Assembly: GCF_016862915.1 (NCBI RefSeq) | Contig: NZ_BONW01000028.1 | Span: 310,001 to 374,000, forward strand | Reading direction: 5' to 3' | From: Plantactinospora endophytica | GTDB lineage: Bacteria > Actinomycetota > Actinomycetes > Mycobacteriales > Micromonosporaceae | Length of the DNA: 64,000 bases | In this document: positions 7,840 through 16,271 of the stretch, one piece after another | Numbering within the stretch: the first letter of the stretch is position 1 | Layout: each line of letters opens with the position of its first letter | Notes under the pieces: model-generated | Told to the model about the DNA's origin: nothing | The model's input: the letters and a program-made list of their open reading frames with translations, nothing else | Database searches by the model: none | Position numbers and translations under genes: made by a program

Positions 7840-8702
7840 CCGAGCCGCTGAACCCTTTCCCACCTGAACCGCGCGGCGCTCACCCACCGCGTCCGACCTC
7901 GCGATCCGACGAACCCCAAGGGGAGGTGGGAATAGGTCCACTGTTGCGGGTCGCCGGTGTCTCGCACACCTTCGGTGGGGTGTACGCGCTGCGCGACGTC
8001 GACGTCGACGTCGCGCCGGGTGAACTGCGGGCCGTCATCGGGCCGAACGGCGCCGGCAAGTCCACCCTGTTCAACCTGGTCGGCGGCCAGTTGGCGGTGC
8101 GTACCGGAACGGTCGTGCTGGCCGGCGCCCGCGTCGACCGGCTCCCGGCGCACCGCCGGGCCCGGCTCGGGATCGGCGTCGTCTTCCAGGGCGCCCGGAT
8201 CTTCGGCGGCATGACGGCGCTGGAGAACGCGATGGTCGGCGCGCACGCCGTAACCGGAGGAGGATTCACCGCCGCCGTGTTCCGGCTGCCGACCCACCGC
8301 CGGGAGGAACGCGAGATCCGCCGGACCGCGCGGGAGGCGCTCGCCCGGGTCGGCCTCGCCGACTGGGCCGACCGGCCGGCGGAGTCGCTGCCGCTGGGGC
8401 AACAGCGCGCACTCCAGGTGGCCCGCGCACTCTGCGGCCGGCCCCGTCTGCTCCTGCTCGACGAGCCCGCGGCCGGCCTGCGCGCCGCCGAACGGGACGC
8501 ACTGGCCCGACTCTTCGAGGAGCTGAAGGCGGGCGGCCTGACGATGGTGGTCATCGAGCACGATGTCGCCTTCGTGACCCGGCTGGCCGACCGGGTCACC
8601 GTGCTCGACCTCGGTCGCGTGATCGCCGAGGGCACTCCCGCCGCGATCCGGGCCGACCCGGCGGTCGTCGCCGCGTACCTCGGGTCGGAGGTTTCCGCGT
8701 GA
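7836..8702 (+). CDS. LIV-type ABC importer, ATP-binding protein 1 (LivG-like)
   Basis: A 288-residue ATPase. Walker A GPNGAGKST is at about 69-77, the Q-loop is VVFQGARIFGGMT, and Walker B is LLLLDEPAAGL. The signature reads LPLGQQRAL instead of LSGGQ-R, so the usual SGG is replaced by LG. LivG proteins often have degenerate signatures (LSYGQQR), so activity is still expected. GTG 7836 overlaps the preceding TGA (GTGA). An internal GTG at 7926 after GGGGAGG would remove a Pro-rich 30-residue leader and is a fair alternative start. It powers import together with the LivF-like protein. Confidence 0.88.
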   Translation: MTEPLNPFPPEPRGAHPPRPTSRSDEPQGEVGIGPLLRVAGVSHTFGGVYALRDVDVDVAPGELRAVIGPNGAGKSTLFNLVGGQLAVRTGTVVLAGARVDRLPAHRRARLGIGVVFQGARIFGGMTALENAMVGAHAVTGGGFTAAVFRLPTHRREEREIRRTAREALARVGLADWADRPAESLPLGQQRALQVARALCGRPRLLLLDEPAAGLRAAERDALARLFEELKAGGLTMVVIEHDVAFVTRLADRVTVLDLGRVIAEGTPAAIRADPAVVAAYLGSEVSA

Positions 8703-9355
8703 TCGACGTCGTCGACCTCACCGTCCGGTACGGCGTTGCGGTGGCGTTGCACGCGGTCAACCTCACGGTGGCGGACGGCGAGATGGTGGCGTTGATCGGC
8801 CCGAACGGCGCGGGGAAGTCCACACTTGTCGACACGCTCTCCGGGATCCGGCGGCCGGCCGGCGGAACGGTGCGGATCACCGGCCGGCTGGCCCACGTGC
8901 CGGAGGGACGCCAGGTCTTTCCCGACCTGACCGTCGACGACAACCTCCGGCTCGGCGGCTGGCGCATCCGCAACCGCGACACCGGCCCGATCTACCAGAT
9001 CCTTCCCGGCCTGGCTCCGCTGCGTCGCCGCCGCGCCGGTCAGCTCTCCGGCGGGGAACAGCAGATGGTGGCCGTCGGCCGGGCGTTGATGGCCCGGCCG
9101 GACGTGCTCGCGGTCGACGAACTGTCCCTCGGCCTCGCCCCGCTCGTCGTCGCCGACCTGGTCCGGCACCTGCGGGAGCTGAACGCCGAACACGGTCTCG
9201 CCGTACTCCTCATCGAGCAGAACGCCCGCCTCGCCCTCGACCTGTGCAGCCGTGGATACGTGCTGGAGGCCGGCCAGATCGTCGCCAGCGGAAGCGCGGC
9301 GGAACTGGCCGCCAGCCCACGGGTCGCCGACGCCTACCTGGGAGCGTCCGGGTGA
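8699..9355 (+). CDS. LIV-type ABC importer, ATP-binding protein 2 (LivF-like)
   Basis: A 218-residue ATPase with Walker A GPNGAGKST (about 36-44), signature LSGGEQQMVAVGRAL, Walker B VLAVDELSLGL and a switch His region IEQNARLAL. The Walker B motif has L after DE where most ABC proteins have P, as is common in LivF. At 218 residues it is slightly short: the segment between Walker A and signature is compact (RLAHVPEGRQVFPDLTV). GTG 8699 overlaps the preceding TGA. It would form the ATPase pair with the LivG-like subunit. Confidence 0.88.
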   Translation: MIDVVDLTVRYGVAVALHAVNLTVADGEMVALIGPNGAGKSTLVDTLSGIRRPAGGTVRITGRLAHVPEGRQVFPDLTVDDNLRLGGWRIRNRDTGPIYQILPGLAPLRRRRAGQLSGGEQQMVAVGRALMARPDVLAVDELSLGLAPLVVADLVRHLRELNAEHGLAVLLIEQNARLALDLCSRGYVLEAGQIVASGSAAELAASPRVADAYLGASG

Positions 9356-10212
9356 GCGACTTCCTCCAATACCTGATCACCGGTATCGGCGGCGGATGCG
9401 CGTTCGCGCTCGTCGGCAGCGGTCTCGTCGTCGTCCACCGGGTCACCCGGGTGGTCAACTTCGCCCAGGGCTCGTTTGCCGTGATCGCCGCGATGACCGC
9501 GTCGACCCTGCTGGCCAGCGGGTTCCCGCACGGCCTGGCCGAGGCGTCCGCCGTGGCGGTCGGTGCCGGTGCCGGGCTGCTGGTCGGGCTGGTCGCGATC
9601 GGCCGGCCGGGTACGCCACCCGGCGCGTCGCTGATCATCACGCTCGGGATGGCCGTCTTCGCGTACGCGGTCGAGGTCCTGATCTGGGGCGACCAGCCTC
9701 GGTCGTTCGCCGGGGTACCGGGCGCGGTCGAGTTCGGAGGCGCCCGCTTCCAGGCGCACTACCTGCTCATCATCGGCGCGACGGCGGTCGTCTTCGCCGG
9801 CACGGGCCTGTTGTTCGCGCGTACCGACGTGGGCCGGGCGCTGTCGGCCTGCGCCTCCAACCCGTACGCCGCGAAGGTCGTCGGTATCGACGTCGTCCGG
9901 ATGGGGCTGCTGGCCTTCGGCATCGGCGGTGCGCTCGGCGGGCTCGCCGGGGTGCTCGTCACGCCGATCCAGCTCGTCACCTTCGACTACGACGTGACCC
10001 TGATCGTCGGTGGCTTCGCCGCCGCCGTCTTCGGTGGGCTGACGCGACCGATGCACACCCTCGTCGGCGGACTGCTGCTCGGCGTGGCCCAGTCCCTCGT
10101 CGCCGGTTACGGCAACGCCGCGTACCAGATGGAGGTGGCGCTGATGCTGCTGCTCGTCGTGATGATGAGGCAGGCCGCGCGCACGCCGGCGGCCCAGCAG
10201 GAGCCGGTCTGA
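9352..10212 (+). CDS. LIV-type ABC importer, permease 1 (LivH-like)
   Basis: A 286-residue membrane protein with about eight hydrophobic segments. Family landmarks are GIGGGCAFALVGSGLVVVHRVTR near the N-terminus, RVVNFAQGSF, and ACASNPYAAKVVGIDV in the cytoplasmic coupling loop that contacts the ATPases. A glycine-rich helix (AFGIGGALGGLAGVLVTP) follows. GTG 9352 overlaps the TGA of the LivF-like gene (GTGA); the frame is open further upstream but that part overlaps the ATPase and is not family-like. It pairs with the next gene to form the channel. Confidence 0.88.
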   Translation: MSDFLQYLITGIGGGCAFALVGSGLVVVHRVTRVVNFAQGSFAVIAAMTASTLLASGFPHGLAEASAVAVGAGAGLLVGLVAIGRPGTPPGASLIITLGMAVFAYAVEVLIWGDQPRSFAGVPGAVEFGGARFQAHYLLIIGATAVVFAGTGLLFARTDVGRALSACASNPYAAKVVGIDVVRMGLLAFGIGGALGGLAGVLVTPIQLVTFDYDVTLIVGGFAAAVFGGLTRPMHTLVGGLLLGVAQSLVAGYGNAAYQMEVALMLLLVVMMRQAARTPAAQQEPV

Positions 10213-11207
10213 TGTTGCGGCGCGTGCCGGCGGTGGCGGTGGCGGTGACCACGCTCGCCCTGCCGCCGCTGCTGTCCGGGAGCCACCTGACGGTCTACAT
10301 CCTGCTCGGCCTCGCCGTGCTGGTCACCGTCGGGCTGTCGCTGCTGATGGGGTACGCCGGCCAGATCTCGCTCGGGCAGGCGTCCTTCTACGCGATCGGC
10401 GGCTACACGGCCGGCCTGCTCTGCGTGCACGGCCTGCCGACGGTGCTCGGGCTGCTCGCCGCGCCGCTGGTCTCCGCCGTGTTCGCCGTCGTGGTGGGGG
10501 TACCGCTGTTGCGGTTGCGCGGCCATCATCTCGCCTTCGCCACCCTCGCCATGCAACTGATCCTGCTGTCCCTGGTCGCCCGGGCGGACTGGGCGGGCGG
10601 CGCCATCGGCCTGCAGGGCATCCCACGGCTGTCGGTCGGCGGCTACGAGTTCGCCGACGACCTCTCCTACGCCTACCTGGTCTGGGCCGCCGTCGCGGTG
10701 ACCCTGGTGGTGGCCCGCAACATCGTCGGATCCCGGCCCGGCCGTGGCCTGCGGGCGCTGGCCGGCAGCGAGACCGCCGCGGCGGCCAGCGGTGTGCCGG
10801 TGGGACGCTATCGGCTCACCGTCTTCGCGCTGTCCGCCGCCTTCGCCGGCCTGGCCGGCGGTATCTACGCGTTCTACCTCGGCTATCTCGCGCCGGGCTC
10901 GTTCCCGGTGCTGCTGTCGATCGAGTACGTGGTGATGGCCGTCGTCGGCGGGCTCGGCACCCTGTGGGGCGCCCTGGTCGGCGCGACCGCGATCATCCTG
11001 CTGGTCCAGGTGCTCAACACGCTCGGCACGCAGCCCGGGATGCCCGACTACGCGCCGAGCGTGTTGTCCTACGCCGTCTACGCGGTCCTGCTCGTGCTGG
11101 TCGTGATCTTCCTGCCGCACGGCATCGTGCCGGCGGTCCGCGACCGGCTGATCCGCCGGACATCGGTGGCACCCGAGGGCGCGGTGGTCGGACGACCGGT
11201 GCCGTGA
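10212..11207 (+). CDS. LIV-type ABC importer, permease 2 (LivM-like)
   Basis: A 331-residue permease. LSLLMGYAGQISLGQASFYAIGGYTAG is the LivM hallmark region, and the coupling-loop segment SRPGRGLRALAGSETAAAASGVPVGRYRL precedes the last helices (VVMAVVGGLGTLWGALVGA). Its ATG at 10212 overlaps the TGA of the LivH-like gene. It completes a five-gene operon (receptor, two ATPases, two permeases), each gene overlapping the previous one by 1-4 bp, which implies tight translational coupling. Confidence 0.88.
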   Translation: MLRRVPAVAVAVTTLALPPLLSGSHLTVYILLGLAVLVTVGLSLLMGYAGQISLGQASFYAIGGYTAGLLCVHGLPTVLGLLAAPLVSAVFAVVVGVPLLRLRGHHLAFATLAMQLILLSLVARADWAGGAIGLQGIPRLSVGGYEFADDLSYAYLVWAAVAVTLVVARNIVGSRPGRGLRALAGSETAAAASGVPVGRYRLTVFALSAAFAGLAGGIYAFYLGYLAPGSFPVLLSIEYVVMAVVGGLGTLWGALVGATAIILLVQVLNTLGTQPGMPDYAPSVLSYAVYAVLLVLVVIFLPHGIVPAVRDRLIRRTSVAPEGAVVGRPVP

Positions 11208-11220
11208 CCTCCGAACCCGT

Positions 11221-11242
11221 CGGGCACGGCCGATCCTGCCCG
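11221..11242. terminator. Weak hairpin between convergent importer and GH27 genes
   Basis: CGGGCA (11221-11226) pairs with TGCCCG (11237-11242) in the 46-bp gap between the plus-strand permease and the minus-strand GH27 gene. Short stem; a shared terminator is possible but not certain. Confidence 0.3.
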
Positions 11243-11253
11243 GCTGATCGACC

Positions 11254-12903
11254 TCATGCCCGGCTCCAGCGTTGGTTGGCGGCGGCGTGACAGGTCCAGA
11301 CGAGCACGGTGGTGCCGTTCGTCGTACCGGCGTTGTTCACGTCGAGGCAGAGCGAGGGGAACCGGGCGTTGCTGATGGTGCCGTTCCCGTTGAAGGTCCA
11401 CTGCTGGTGGGTGCCGCCGTTGCAGTCCCAGATCTGGACTCGCGTACCGGCGGTGGCGTTGGTGGGGATGTCCAGGCACTTGCCCAGCACCTGTAGCGAC
11501 TGGCCGGACTGGCTGAATCGCTGGTTGGCGTCGGTGTGGCAGTCCCAGATCAACGTCCCGGTGCCGTTGGCGGTGCCGCTGTTGTCCACGTCCAGGCACC
11601 GGCCGCTGGACTCGCTGCGCAGTCGGAAGGCGGACGAGGGCGGGGGTGTGGTGGTGCCACCGCCGCTGACCCGGAAGACGGCGGTGCCGTGCGCCGGCAC
11701 GCTGGCCGAGATCGTGCCGGTGGTGGTGGAGGTGCTGTCGGTCCAGGCGTCGCGGAGGGTGAACGAGCTGCCCGACTTGCCGACGGCGGCGGCACTGGTG
11801 GAGATGGTGGTGGTCGAACCGCCCTGGTTGAACAGGGCGACGGCGACGTCGCCGTTGGCGAGGCGTTTGGCGAGGACCCGGCGGGTGCCGTCGAAGGAGA
11901 CCTGGCTGGCCTGGAGGCCGAGGGTGTCCTGGTTGATGGCGACGAGCTGCGGGTTCTTCAGGATGGTCTGGGTGGCGGTGGACATGTCGCGCAGGTCGTT
12001 GCCGGCGATGAGCGGAGCGGCCATGATCGCCCAGAGGGCGAAGTGGCTGCGCATCTCCGTGTCGGTCATGCCGCCGTTGCCGACCTCCATCATGTCGGGG
12101 TCGTTGAACGAGCCCGGGCCGGCGTACCCGGCGAGTGGGACGTTGACGTCGACGATGTTCTGGATGCCCATCGGATAGCCGTTGGTCTGGCCGGTGTTCC
12201 AGGCGTTGGTGATGTCCTCGGTGCTGCGCCACATGTTGGCCACGTCGCCCCAGTTGCGCATCGGCCCGGTCTTCTCGTGGATGCTGTTGGGGTTGATGCT
12301 GTACACGATCGGTCGGCCCGTCGAGGCCAGCGCGTCGCGCATCAGGGCGAACCGGGCCACCTGGTCGTTGATCGTTCCGGTGGGCGAGCACCAGTCGTAC
12401 TTGAGGAAGTCGACACCCCAGGCGGCGAACTGCCGGGCATCCTGGTACTCGTGCCCCTGGGCGCCGGTAGCGCCGGGGTACGCACCGAAGTACTGGGCGC
12501 AGGTCCGGTCCAGCGGTGCCTGGTAGATGCCGAAGAGCAGGCCGCGCGAGTGCAGGTAGTCGCCCAACGCCTTCATGCCGCTCGGGAACCGGGTCGAGTT
12601 GGCCTGGAGATTGCCCTGGGCGTCCCGGGTCGAGTTCATCCAGCAGTCGTCGACGACGACGTAGCGGTAGCCCAGGTCCCGCATGCCGGAGCTGACCATG
12701 GCATCGGCCATCTGGCGGATCAACGTCTCGTTGATGTTGCAGCCGAAGGTGTTCCAGCTGTTCCAACCCATCGGCGGGGTCCTGGCAACCCCGTTGTTCA
12801 GGGCCTGTGCCGGTCGTGGCGAGCCGACGGGCCCGACAAGGGCCAGTCCCACCGCCAGCAGAGCCGCGGTCGGCACTGCCAACCATCTTGTACGTGCGCG
12901 CAT
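11254..12903 (-). CDS. Secreted GH27 alpha-galactosidase with RICIN (CBM13) tail
   Basis: A 549-residue protein. A signal peptide (about 1-35, ending AQA) is followed by the GH27 barrel: TPPMGWNSWNTFGC, YVVVDDCW, then KYDWC with nucleophile Asp170. The acid/base Asp is in FNDPDM (266-271), and ALWAIMAAPL and AINQD follow. A beta-sandwich comes next (about 335-415). After a TTTPPPSS linker there is a three-lobe RICIN module (about 430-549) with repeated QRW/QQW motifs. The enzyme removes terminal alpha-galactosyl (or beta-L-arabinopyranosyl) groups from polysaccharides. RBS GGAGG precedes the ATG. Two overlapping palindromes lie 52-77 bp upstream, so repression by a LacI-type protein is likely. 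Confidence 0.93.
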   Translation of the reverse strand: MRARTRWLAVPTAALLAVGLALVGPVGSPRPAQALNNGVARTPPMGWNSWNTFGCNINETLIRQMADAMVSSGMRDLGYRYVVVDDCWMNSTRDAQGNLQANSTRFPSGMKALGDYLHSRGLLFGIYQAPLDRTCAQYFGAYPGATGAQGHEYQDARQFAAWGVDFLKYDWCSPTGTINDQVARFALMRDALASTGRPIVYSINPNSIHEKTGPMRNWGDVANMWRSTEDITNAWNTGQTNGYPMGIQNIVDVNVPLAGYAGPGSFNDPDMMEVGNGGMTDTEMRSHFALWAIMAAPLIAGNDLRDMSTATQTILKNPQLVAINQDTLGLQASQVSFDGTRRVLAKRLANGDVAVALFNQGGSTTTISTSAAAVGKSGSSFTLRDAWTDSTSTTTGTISASVPAHGTAVFRVSGGGTTTPPPSSAFRLRSESSGRCLDVDNSGTANGTGTLIWDCHTDANQRFSQSGQSLQVLGKCLDIPTNATAGTRVQIWDCNGGTHQQWTFNGNGTISNARFPSLCLDVNNAGTTNGTTVLVWTCHAAANQRWSRA

Positions 12904-12954
12904 CGAGCCTCCAGCGTTCTGCGGGGACGGGCCTGGCGTGGCCGCAATCTATGG

Positions 12955-12980
12955 GCTAACATCGATGTTAGCGGTAACAT
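12955..12980. promoter_or_regulatory. Overlapping palindromic operators upstream of the GH27 gene
   Basis: GCTAACATCGATGTTAGC (12955-12972) is a perfect 18-bp palindrome. Overlapping it, ATGTTAGCGGTAACAT (12965-12980) has perfect 6-bp arms ATGTTA/TAACAT. The second matches the pattern TGTKAGCGSTMACA, also found at 13332, 29071 and 39190. These look like LacI-family binding sites controlling the minus-strand GH27 gene. Confidence 0.65.
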
Positions 12981-13152
12981 ACGCGCCGTGGGATGGAAGT
13001 GCAAGACGAGGTTCTCGGCGAATTGAATGACGCGTCGACTCCAGGGTCGACGGGATCGAGGATGCTCGGCGACCATGCGTCACCGGTCCTCATAACAAGA
13101 AGTCGCTGTGAGGTTCTTCTCCCCGAAAGTTGCGTCAGCGATCTCCAGAAGC

Positions 13153-13346
13153 TGTTATCTGTACTGCTCGTCGAAGGTCTCTGGCCGAAAGGGACTCGAC
13201 GTTGGGCGGGCTTCGCGTACCTGTGCCCGCCCGTCCCTTGAGGGCCGCGAAACAATCTGGCAATGTCTCATGCGCCGATGTGAACGCTGCTTCCCTGTCT
13301 TCTGGTGGAGTCAGGATCTGTGCGGGCAGCGATGTTAGCGGTCACA
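13153..13346 (+). promoter_or_regulatory. Orphan copy of the xylanase-type upstream region
   Basis: The block 13237-13288 matches 39092-39143, upstream of the GH10 gene, at 42 of 52 positions without gaps. A preceding 36-bp block (13153-13188) matches 39008-39043 at about 23 of 36, including TGTTATC and TCGAAGGTC at the same spacing. A LacI-type site (ATGTTAGCGGTCACA, 13332-13346) follows, as in the GH10 region. No gene begins directly after it; the next is the esterase at 13559, which has its own promoter. The rest of 12981-13460 shows nothing else I recognise. Confidence 0.55.
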
Positions 13347-13460
13347 GAACGTATCGAGTGCCGGCGGTGAGGGGCGGTGGGCGCGTACTCGGCTACTCGG
13401 CGCCACGCATCGATCTGTTGCTTATGGTGCAACGCTACTGATTACATGTGCAATAGAATC

Positions 13461-13495
13461 TTGACAGCGTTGCATATGCCCCTACGATCGTTGCA
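13461..13495 (+). promoter_or_regulatory. IclR-type promoter/operator of the CE1 esterase gene
   Basis: TTGACA (13461-13466) and TACGAT (13483-13488) are spaced by 16 bp. The whole 35-bp stretch is identical to 16190-16224 except for one base. GTTGCA occurs at both ends, and TGCAACGCT at 13428-13440 supplies an inverted copy. It lies 64 bp before the esterase ATG and is a likely target of the IclR regulator encoded at 15355-16131. Confidence 0.65.
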
Positions 13496-13558
13496 AGCAG
13501 GCCAACGATCTTGTGGGCTCGACTGGTGCCTATCACTTGCTCAGTGGAGGAACAGCAG

Positions 13559-15160
13559 ATGCGTGCCGCACATCCCCACCACCCCTTGCCGACGTCGGGT
13601 AGACGTCCGAGCAGGTCATTGCCAGCTCTTCTGACCGTCGCCGCCGTGCTGTCGGCCAGCGTGCCCGGGACTCCGGCGGCGGCCGCGCCGGCCGGTCCCG
13701 CCGTACGCCCCGGCCCGGAGGTGGTCCGGACCGACCAGGCCCCGACGGGATACTCGGTGACGTTCAGGTACCGGGCGCCGGCGGAGGTCGGAGCCGTCCA
13801 CATCTACGGCGACTGGTTCTACTCCCGCCCCGAGAACGTCACCTGCCAGGACTGCGGCGACGGTCGCCCACCCTCGGAGTGGCAGCCGGGTGACATCCCG
13901 GCCACCCCGTGGCGCATCCTGCCGCTGTCGAAGGGCGCCGACGGAGTCTGGGCGATCACCCTGCCGCTACCCTCCGGCACCTTCCGGTACGCCTTCACCC
14001 ACGACTGCGCCAGCCCGCTGGCGACCGGCTGCACCCTGCACGACGACCCGGCGAACCCGTGGGAGATGCAGCCGCAGTACCCGGGTGCCCCCGGCGCGGT
14101 GCGCAGCCGGGTCTACGTGCCGAACAGCAGGAAGTTCCCCACCTACGACAACGCGTACCAGGCACCGGTCGGCGCGGCCAGGGCCGGCACGCTGGAGTCG
14201 CGGCGGTACGCCTCGCCGCTGTCGACCAACCCGGCCGGGGTGCACGACATCGTGGTCTACCTGCCGCGTGGCTACGATCCCGACCGGGCCACCCCGTACC
14301 CGACGCTCTACCTGAGCCACGGTTCGGGCGACAACTCGATCGCCTGGACGATGCAGGGGGTGGCGCAGCACATCCTGGAGAACGCGGTCCGGGACCGCGC
14401 GGCGCAGTCGATGGTCATCGTCTCCACCGACTTCAACGGCCTGCCCGGCGGCAACCAGGGCTACGCCGACGAGCTGCGGAACAACGTCATCCCGTTCGTG
14501 GAACGGAACTACCACGTCTCGCCCCGGCCGCAGGACCGCGCGTTCGGCGGATTCTCGGCAGGTGGAAGCCGGGCTTTCACCATCCTGTACGACAACACCG
14601 ACCTTTTCGCCTACCACGCGGCGTGGAGCTGGGGAGGACCGGCGGCGACGCAGGCGCAGGTCGACCGGATGAAGGCGGTGCCCGGCGGGATCCACATCGG
14701 CACCGGACTACAGGACCGCCTCGGCAACATCGCGCAGAACTCGCTGCTGCGGGTCGCCGCCCTGCGGGCGGCCGGGGTCGAGGTCGCGGAGCACAACGTC
14801 GACGGCGTGCACACCTGGGACGTCTGGCGCCAGATGCTGGACGACTACCTGCGCCAGGTGGCGTTCCGCGCCACCACGACCGGGCTCTCGGTGCAGACCG
14901 TACCGGTGGGCAGCTCGTCCGGGGTCAGGCTCACCGCGACCGCGACGGTGGGAAGCGTGACCACCGGTGGTGCCCGGCCGGCCGGTGAGGTCGACTTCTA
15001 CGTCGGTGACCTGCACCTCGGATCGGCGCCGGTCCGCAACGGTGTCGCCCGGCTGCACAAGACCGTCCGTGGCGGACCCGACGGTCCGGTGGTCGCCCGC
15101 TACGCAGGCGACGGGCTGTTCAACGGGTCGCGGAGCCTTCCGGTGGCGATGGTCGGTTGA
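13559..15160 (+). CDS. Secreted CE1-type carbohydrate esterase
   Basis: A 533-residue protein. The signal sequence (about 1-43) is followed by an immunoglobulin-like N-terminal domain (about 60-215) resembling those of ferric-enterobactin/xylan esterases (VTFRYRAPAEVGAVHIYGDW). Then comes an esterase-D-type alpha/beta-hydrolase (about 225-440). The nucleophile Ser333 is in GFSAG, the oxyanion segment is LYLSHGSGDNS, and the catalytic His418 is in GVHTWDVW. A C-terminal Ig-like domain (about 445-533) ends the protein. CE1 members remove acetyl or feruloyl groups from xylan; which one cannot be told. ATG 13559 was chosen for its GGAGGA ribosome-binding site. The promoter duplicates that of the IclR-linked transporter operon. 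Confidence 0.85.
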   Translation: MRAAHPHHPLPTSGRRPSRSLPALLTVAAVLSASVPGTPAAAAPAGPAVRPGPEVVRTDQAPTGYSVTFRYRAPAEVGAVHIYGDWFYSRPENVTCQDCGDGRPPSEWQPGDIPATPWRILPLSKGADGVWAITLPLPSGTFRYAFTHDCASPLATGCTLHDDPANPWEMQPQYPGAPGAVRSRVYVPNSRKFPTYDNAYQAPVGAARAGTLESRRYASPLSTNPAGVHDIVVYLPRGYDPDRATPYPTLYLSHGSGDNSIAWTMQGVAQHILENAVRDRAAQSMVIVSTDFNGLPGGNQGYADELRNNVIPFVERNYHVSPRPQDRAFGGFSAGGSRAFTILYDNTDLFAYHAAWSWGGPAATQAQVDRMKAVPGGIHIGTGLQDRLGNIAQNSLLRVAALRAAGVEVAEHNVDGVHTWDVWRQMLDDYLRQVAFRATTTGLSVQTVPVGSSSGVRLTATATVGSVTTGGARPAGEVDFYVGDLHLGSAPVRNGVARLHKTVRGGPDGPVVARYAGDGLFNGSRSLPVAMVG

Positions 15161-15180
15161 CCTGGTCCGCCCTGTCCGGA

Positions 15181-15238
15181 GCGGACAGGTCTGCGGAGCC
15201 CTCCCCGGAGCGGGAGGTACCGCCGCAGACCTGTCCGC
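15181..15238. terminator. Strong bidirectional hairpin between esterase and IclR genes
   Basis: GCGGACAGGTCTGCGG (15181-15196) is perfectly complementary to 15223-15238, a 16-bp stem with a 26-nt loop that itself contains CTCCC/GGGAG. It sits between convergent genes and would end transcription from both sides. No T-run is present, as is usual in high-GC actinomycetes. Confidence 0.8.
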
Positions 15239-15354
15239 CGCTTCCGACTGCTGCCGGCGGCGTCCACCCGGGCCTGGAGTGTGGTCAGCCCGCGCGGGCC
15301 TGGACCTGTCGCTGCGGGTCGGTGCGGCCACGCGGGGGACCGCGCGGGTCCGAC

Positions 15355-16131
15355 TCAGCCGGCCGGCGGTTCCGCCGGGGTCCCGGGGGTGTGTCCGAGT
15401 TCCTTCGAGATCAGGGTCGCGGTCTCGAGCAGCAGCGGGAGGTTGTCCTTCAGTTGCTCCAGCGTCGCGATGATCTCGATCGCGGTGAGCGAGAGCGCGG
15501 CGATGACCCGCCCGCGCGAGTCCCTGATCGGCGCCGCGACACACATGACGTACGCGTCGTGTTCGCCGTTGTCGGTGGCCCAGCCGCGCTCGGCGACGTC
15601 GACGAGTTCGGCTTCGAGACGGTCGCGGTCGGCGAACGTGGTGCCGGTGTACTGCTCGAAGACGACGTGCGACAGGATGCGGTCGCGTTCCTCGCGGGGG
15701 AGGTACGCCAGGATCACCTTGCCGACGGCGCTGGCGTAGATCGAGACCGCTCGCCCGACCCGGGATGGCAACTGCACGGCGTCGAACGCCGGACTGTCCA
15801 CCTTGTCGATGTAGATGATCTCGTTTCCGGTCAGTTGTGCCAGGTGGACGGTGTGGCCGGTCTGCCGTTGGAGTCGGCGGAGGTGCGTGGTCGCGAACTG
15901 ACGCACGTCCATCGACTCGAGCGCGAGTTCCGAGAGTTCGATGAGACCGCTGCCGAACACGTACGTCCCGGCGCCGGTCTTGCGGACGAATCGCGCGGCC
16001 TCGAGCGTCTGGAGGATTCGCAGGGCGGTCGACTTGTGGACTCCGAGTACCTCCGAGGCTTCTGTGAGTGTCAGCGGGTGCTCCGCCGACCGACGGATGA
16101 GGTCGATCGCGCGCTGGATCGACTGCGCCAT
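15355..16131 (-). CDS. IclR-family transcriptional regulator
   Basis: A 258-residue protein. An N-terminal winged helix (about 3-65: AQSIQRAIDLIRR, LTLTEASEVLGVHKSTALRIL, GTYVFG) is followed by the IclR effector domain (about 80-250: HLAQLTGNEIIYIDKVDSP, YASAVGKVILAYLP, APIRDSRGRVIAALSL). ATG 16129-16131 is preceded by GGAGG; an upstream GTG adds ten residues with no family match. It is divergent from a CUT1 sugar importer and pentonate-type enzymes, and the same promoter sequence precedes the CE1 esterase. IclR proteins of sugar-acid pathways usually repress until a pathway intermediate binds. Confidence 0.88.
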   Translation of the reverse strand: MAQSIQRAIDLIRRSAEHPLTLTEASEVLGVHKSTALRILQTLEAARFVRKTGAGTYVFGSGLIELSELALESMDVRQFATTHLRRLQRQTGHTVHLAQLTGNEIIYIDKVDSPAFDAVQLPSRVGRAVSIYASAVGKVILAYLPREERDRILSHVVFEQYTGTTFADRDRLEAELVDVAERGWATDNGEHDAYVMCVAAPIRDSRGRVIAALSLTAIEIIATLEQLKDNLPLLLETATLISKELGHTPGTPAEPPAG

Positions 16132-16189
16132 GCCACACCTCCGGGATTGCAGTATGTGCAATGTAGCCTACGGCTTGCGCAATCGCCAC

Positions 16190-16224
16190 TTGACAGCGTT
16201 GCATATGTCCCTACGATCGTTGCA
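16190..16224 (+). promoter_or_regulatory. IclR-type promoter/operator of the sugar-acid operon
   Basis: TTGACA with TACGAT 16 bp later, embedded in a 35-bp stretch matching 13461-13495 at 34 of 35 positions. TATGTGCAAT just upstream (16154-16163) nearly repeats ATGTGCAAT at 13446. The divergent IclR gene starts 59 bp away, so autoregulation is likely. Confidence 0.68.
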
Positions 16225-16271
16225 GCTAGCGCCCAGAGGGCCCTGGGCTGCGACGTGTACAAGGAGTGATG

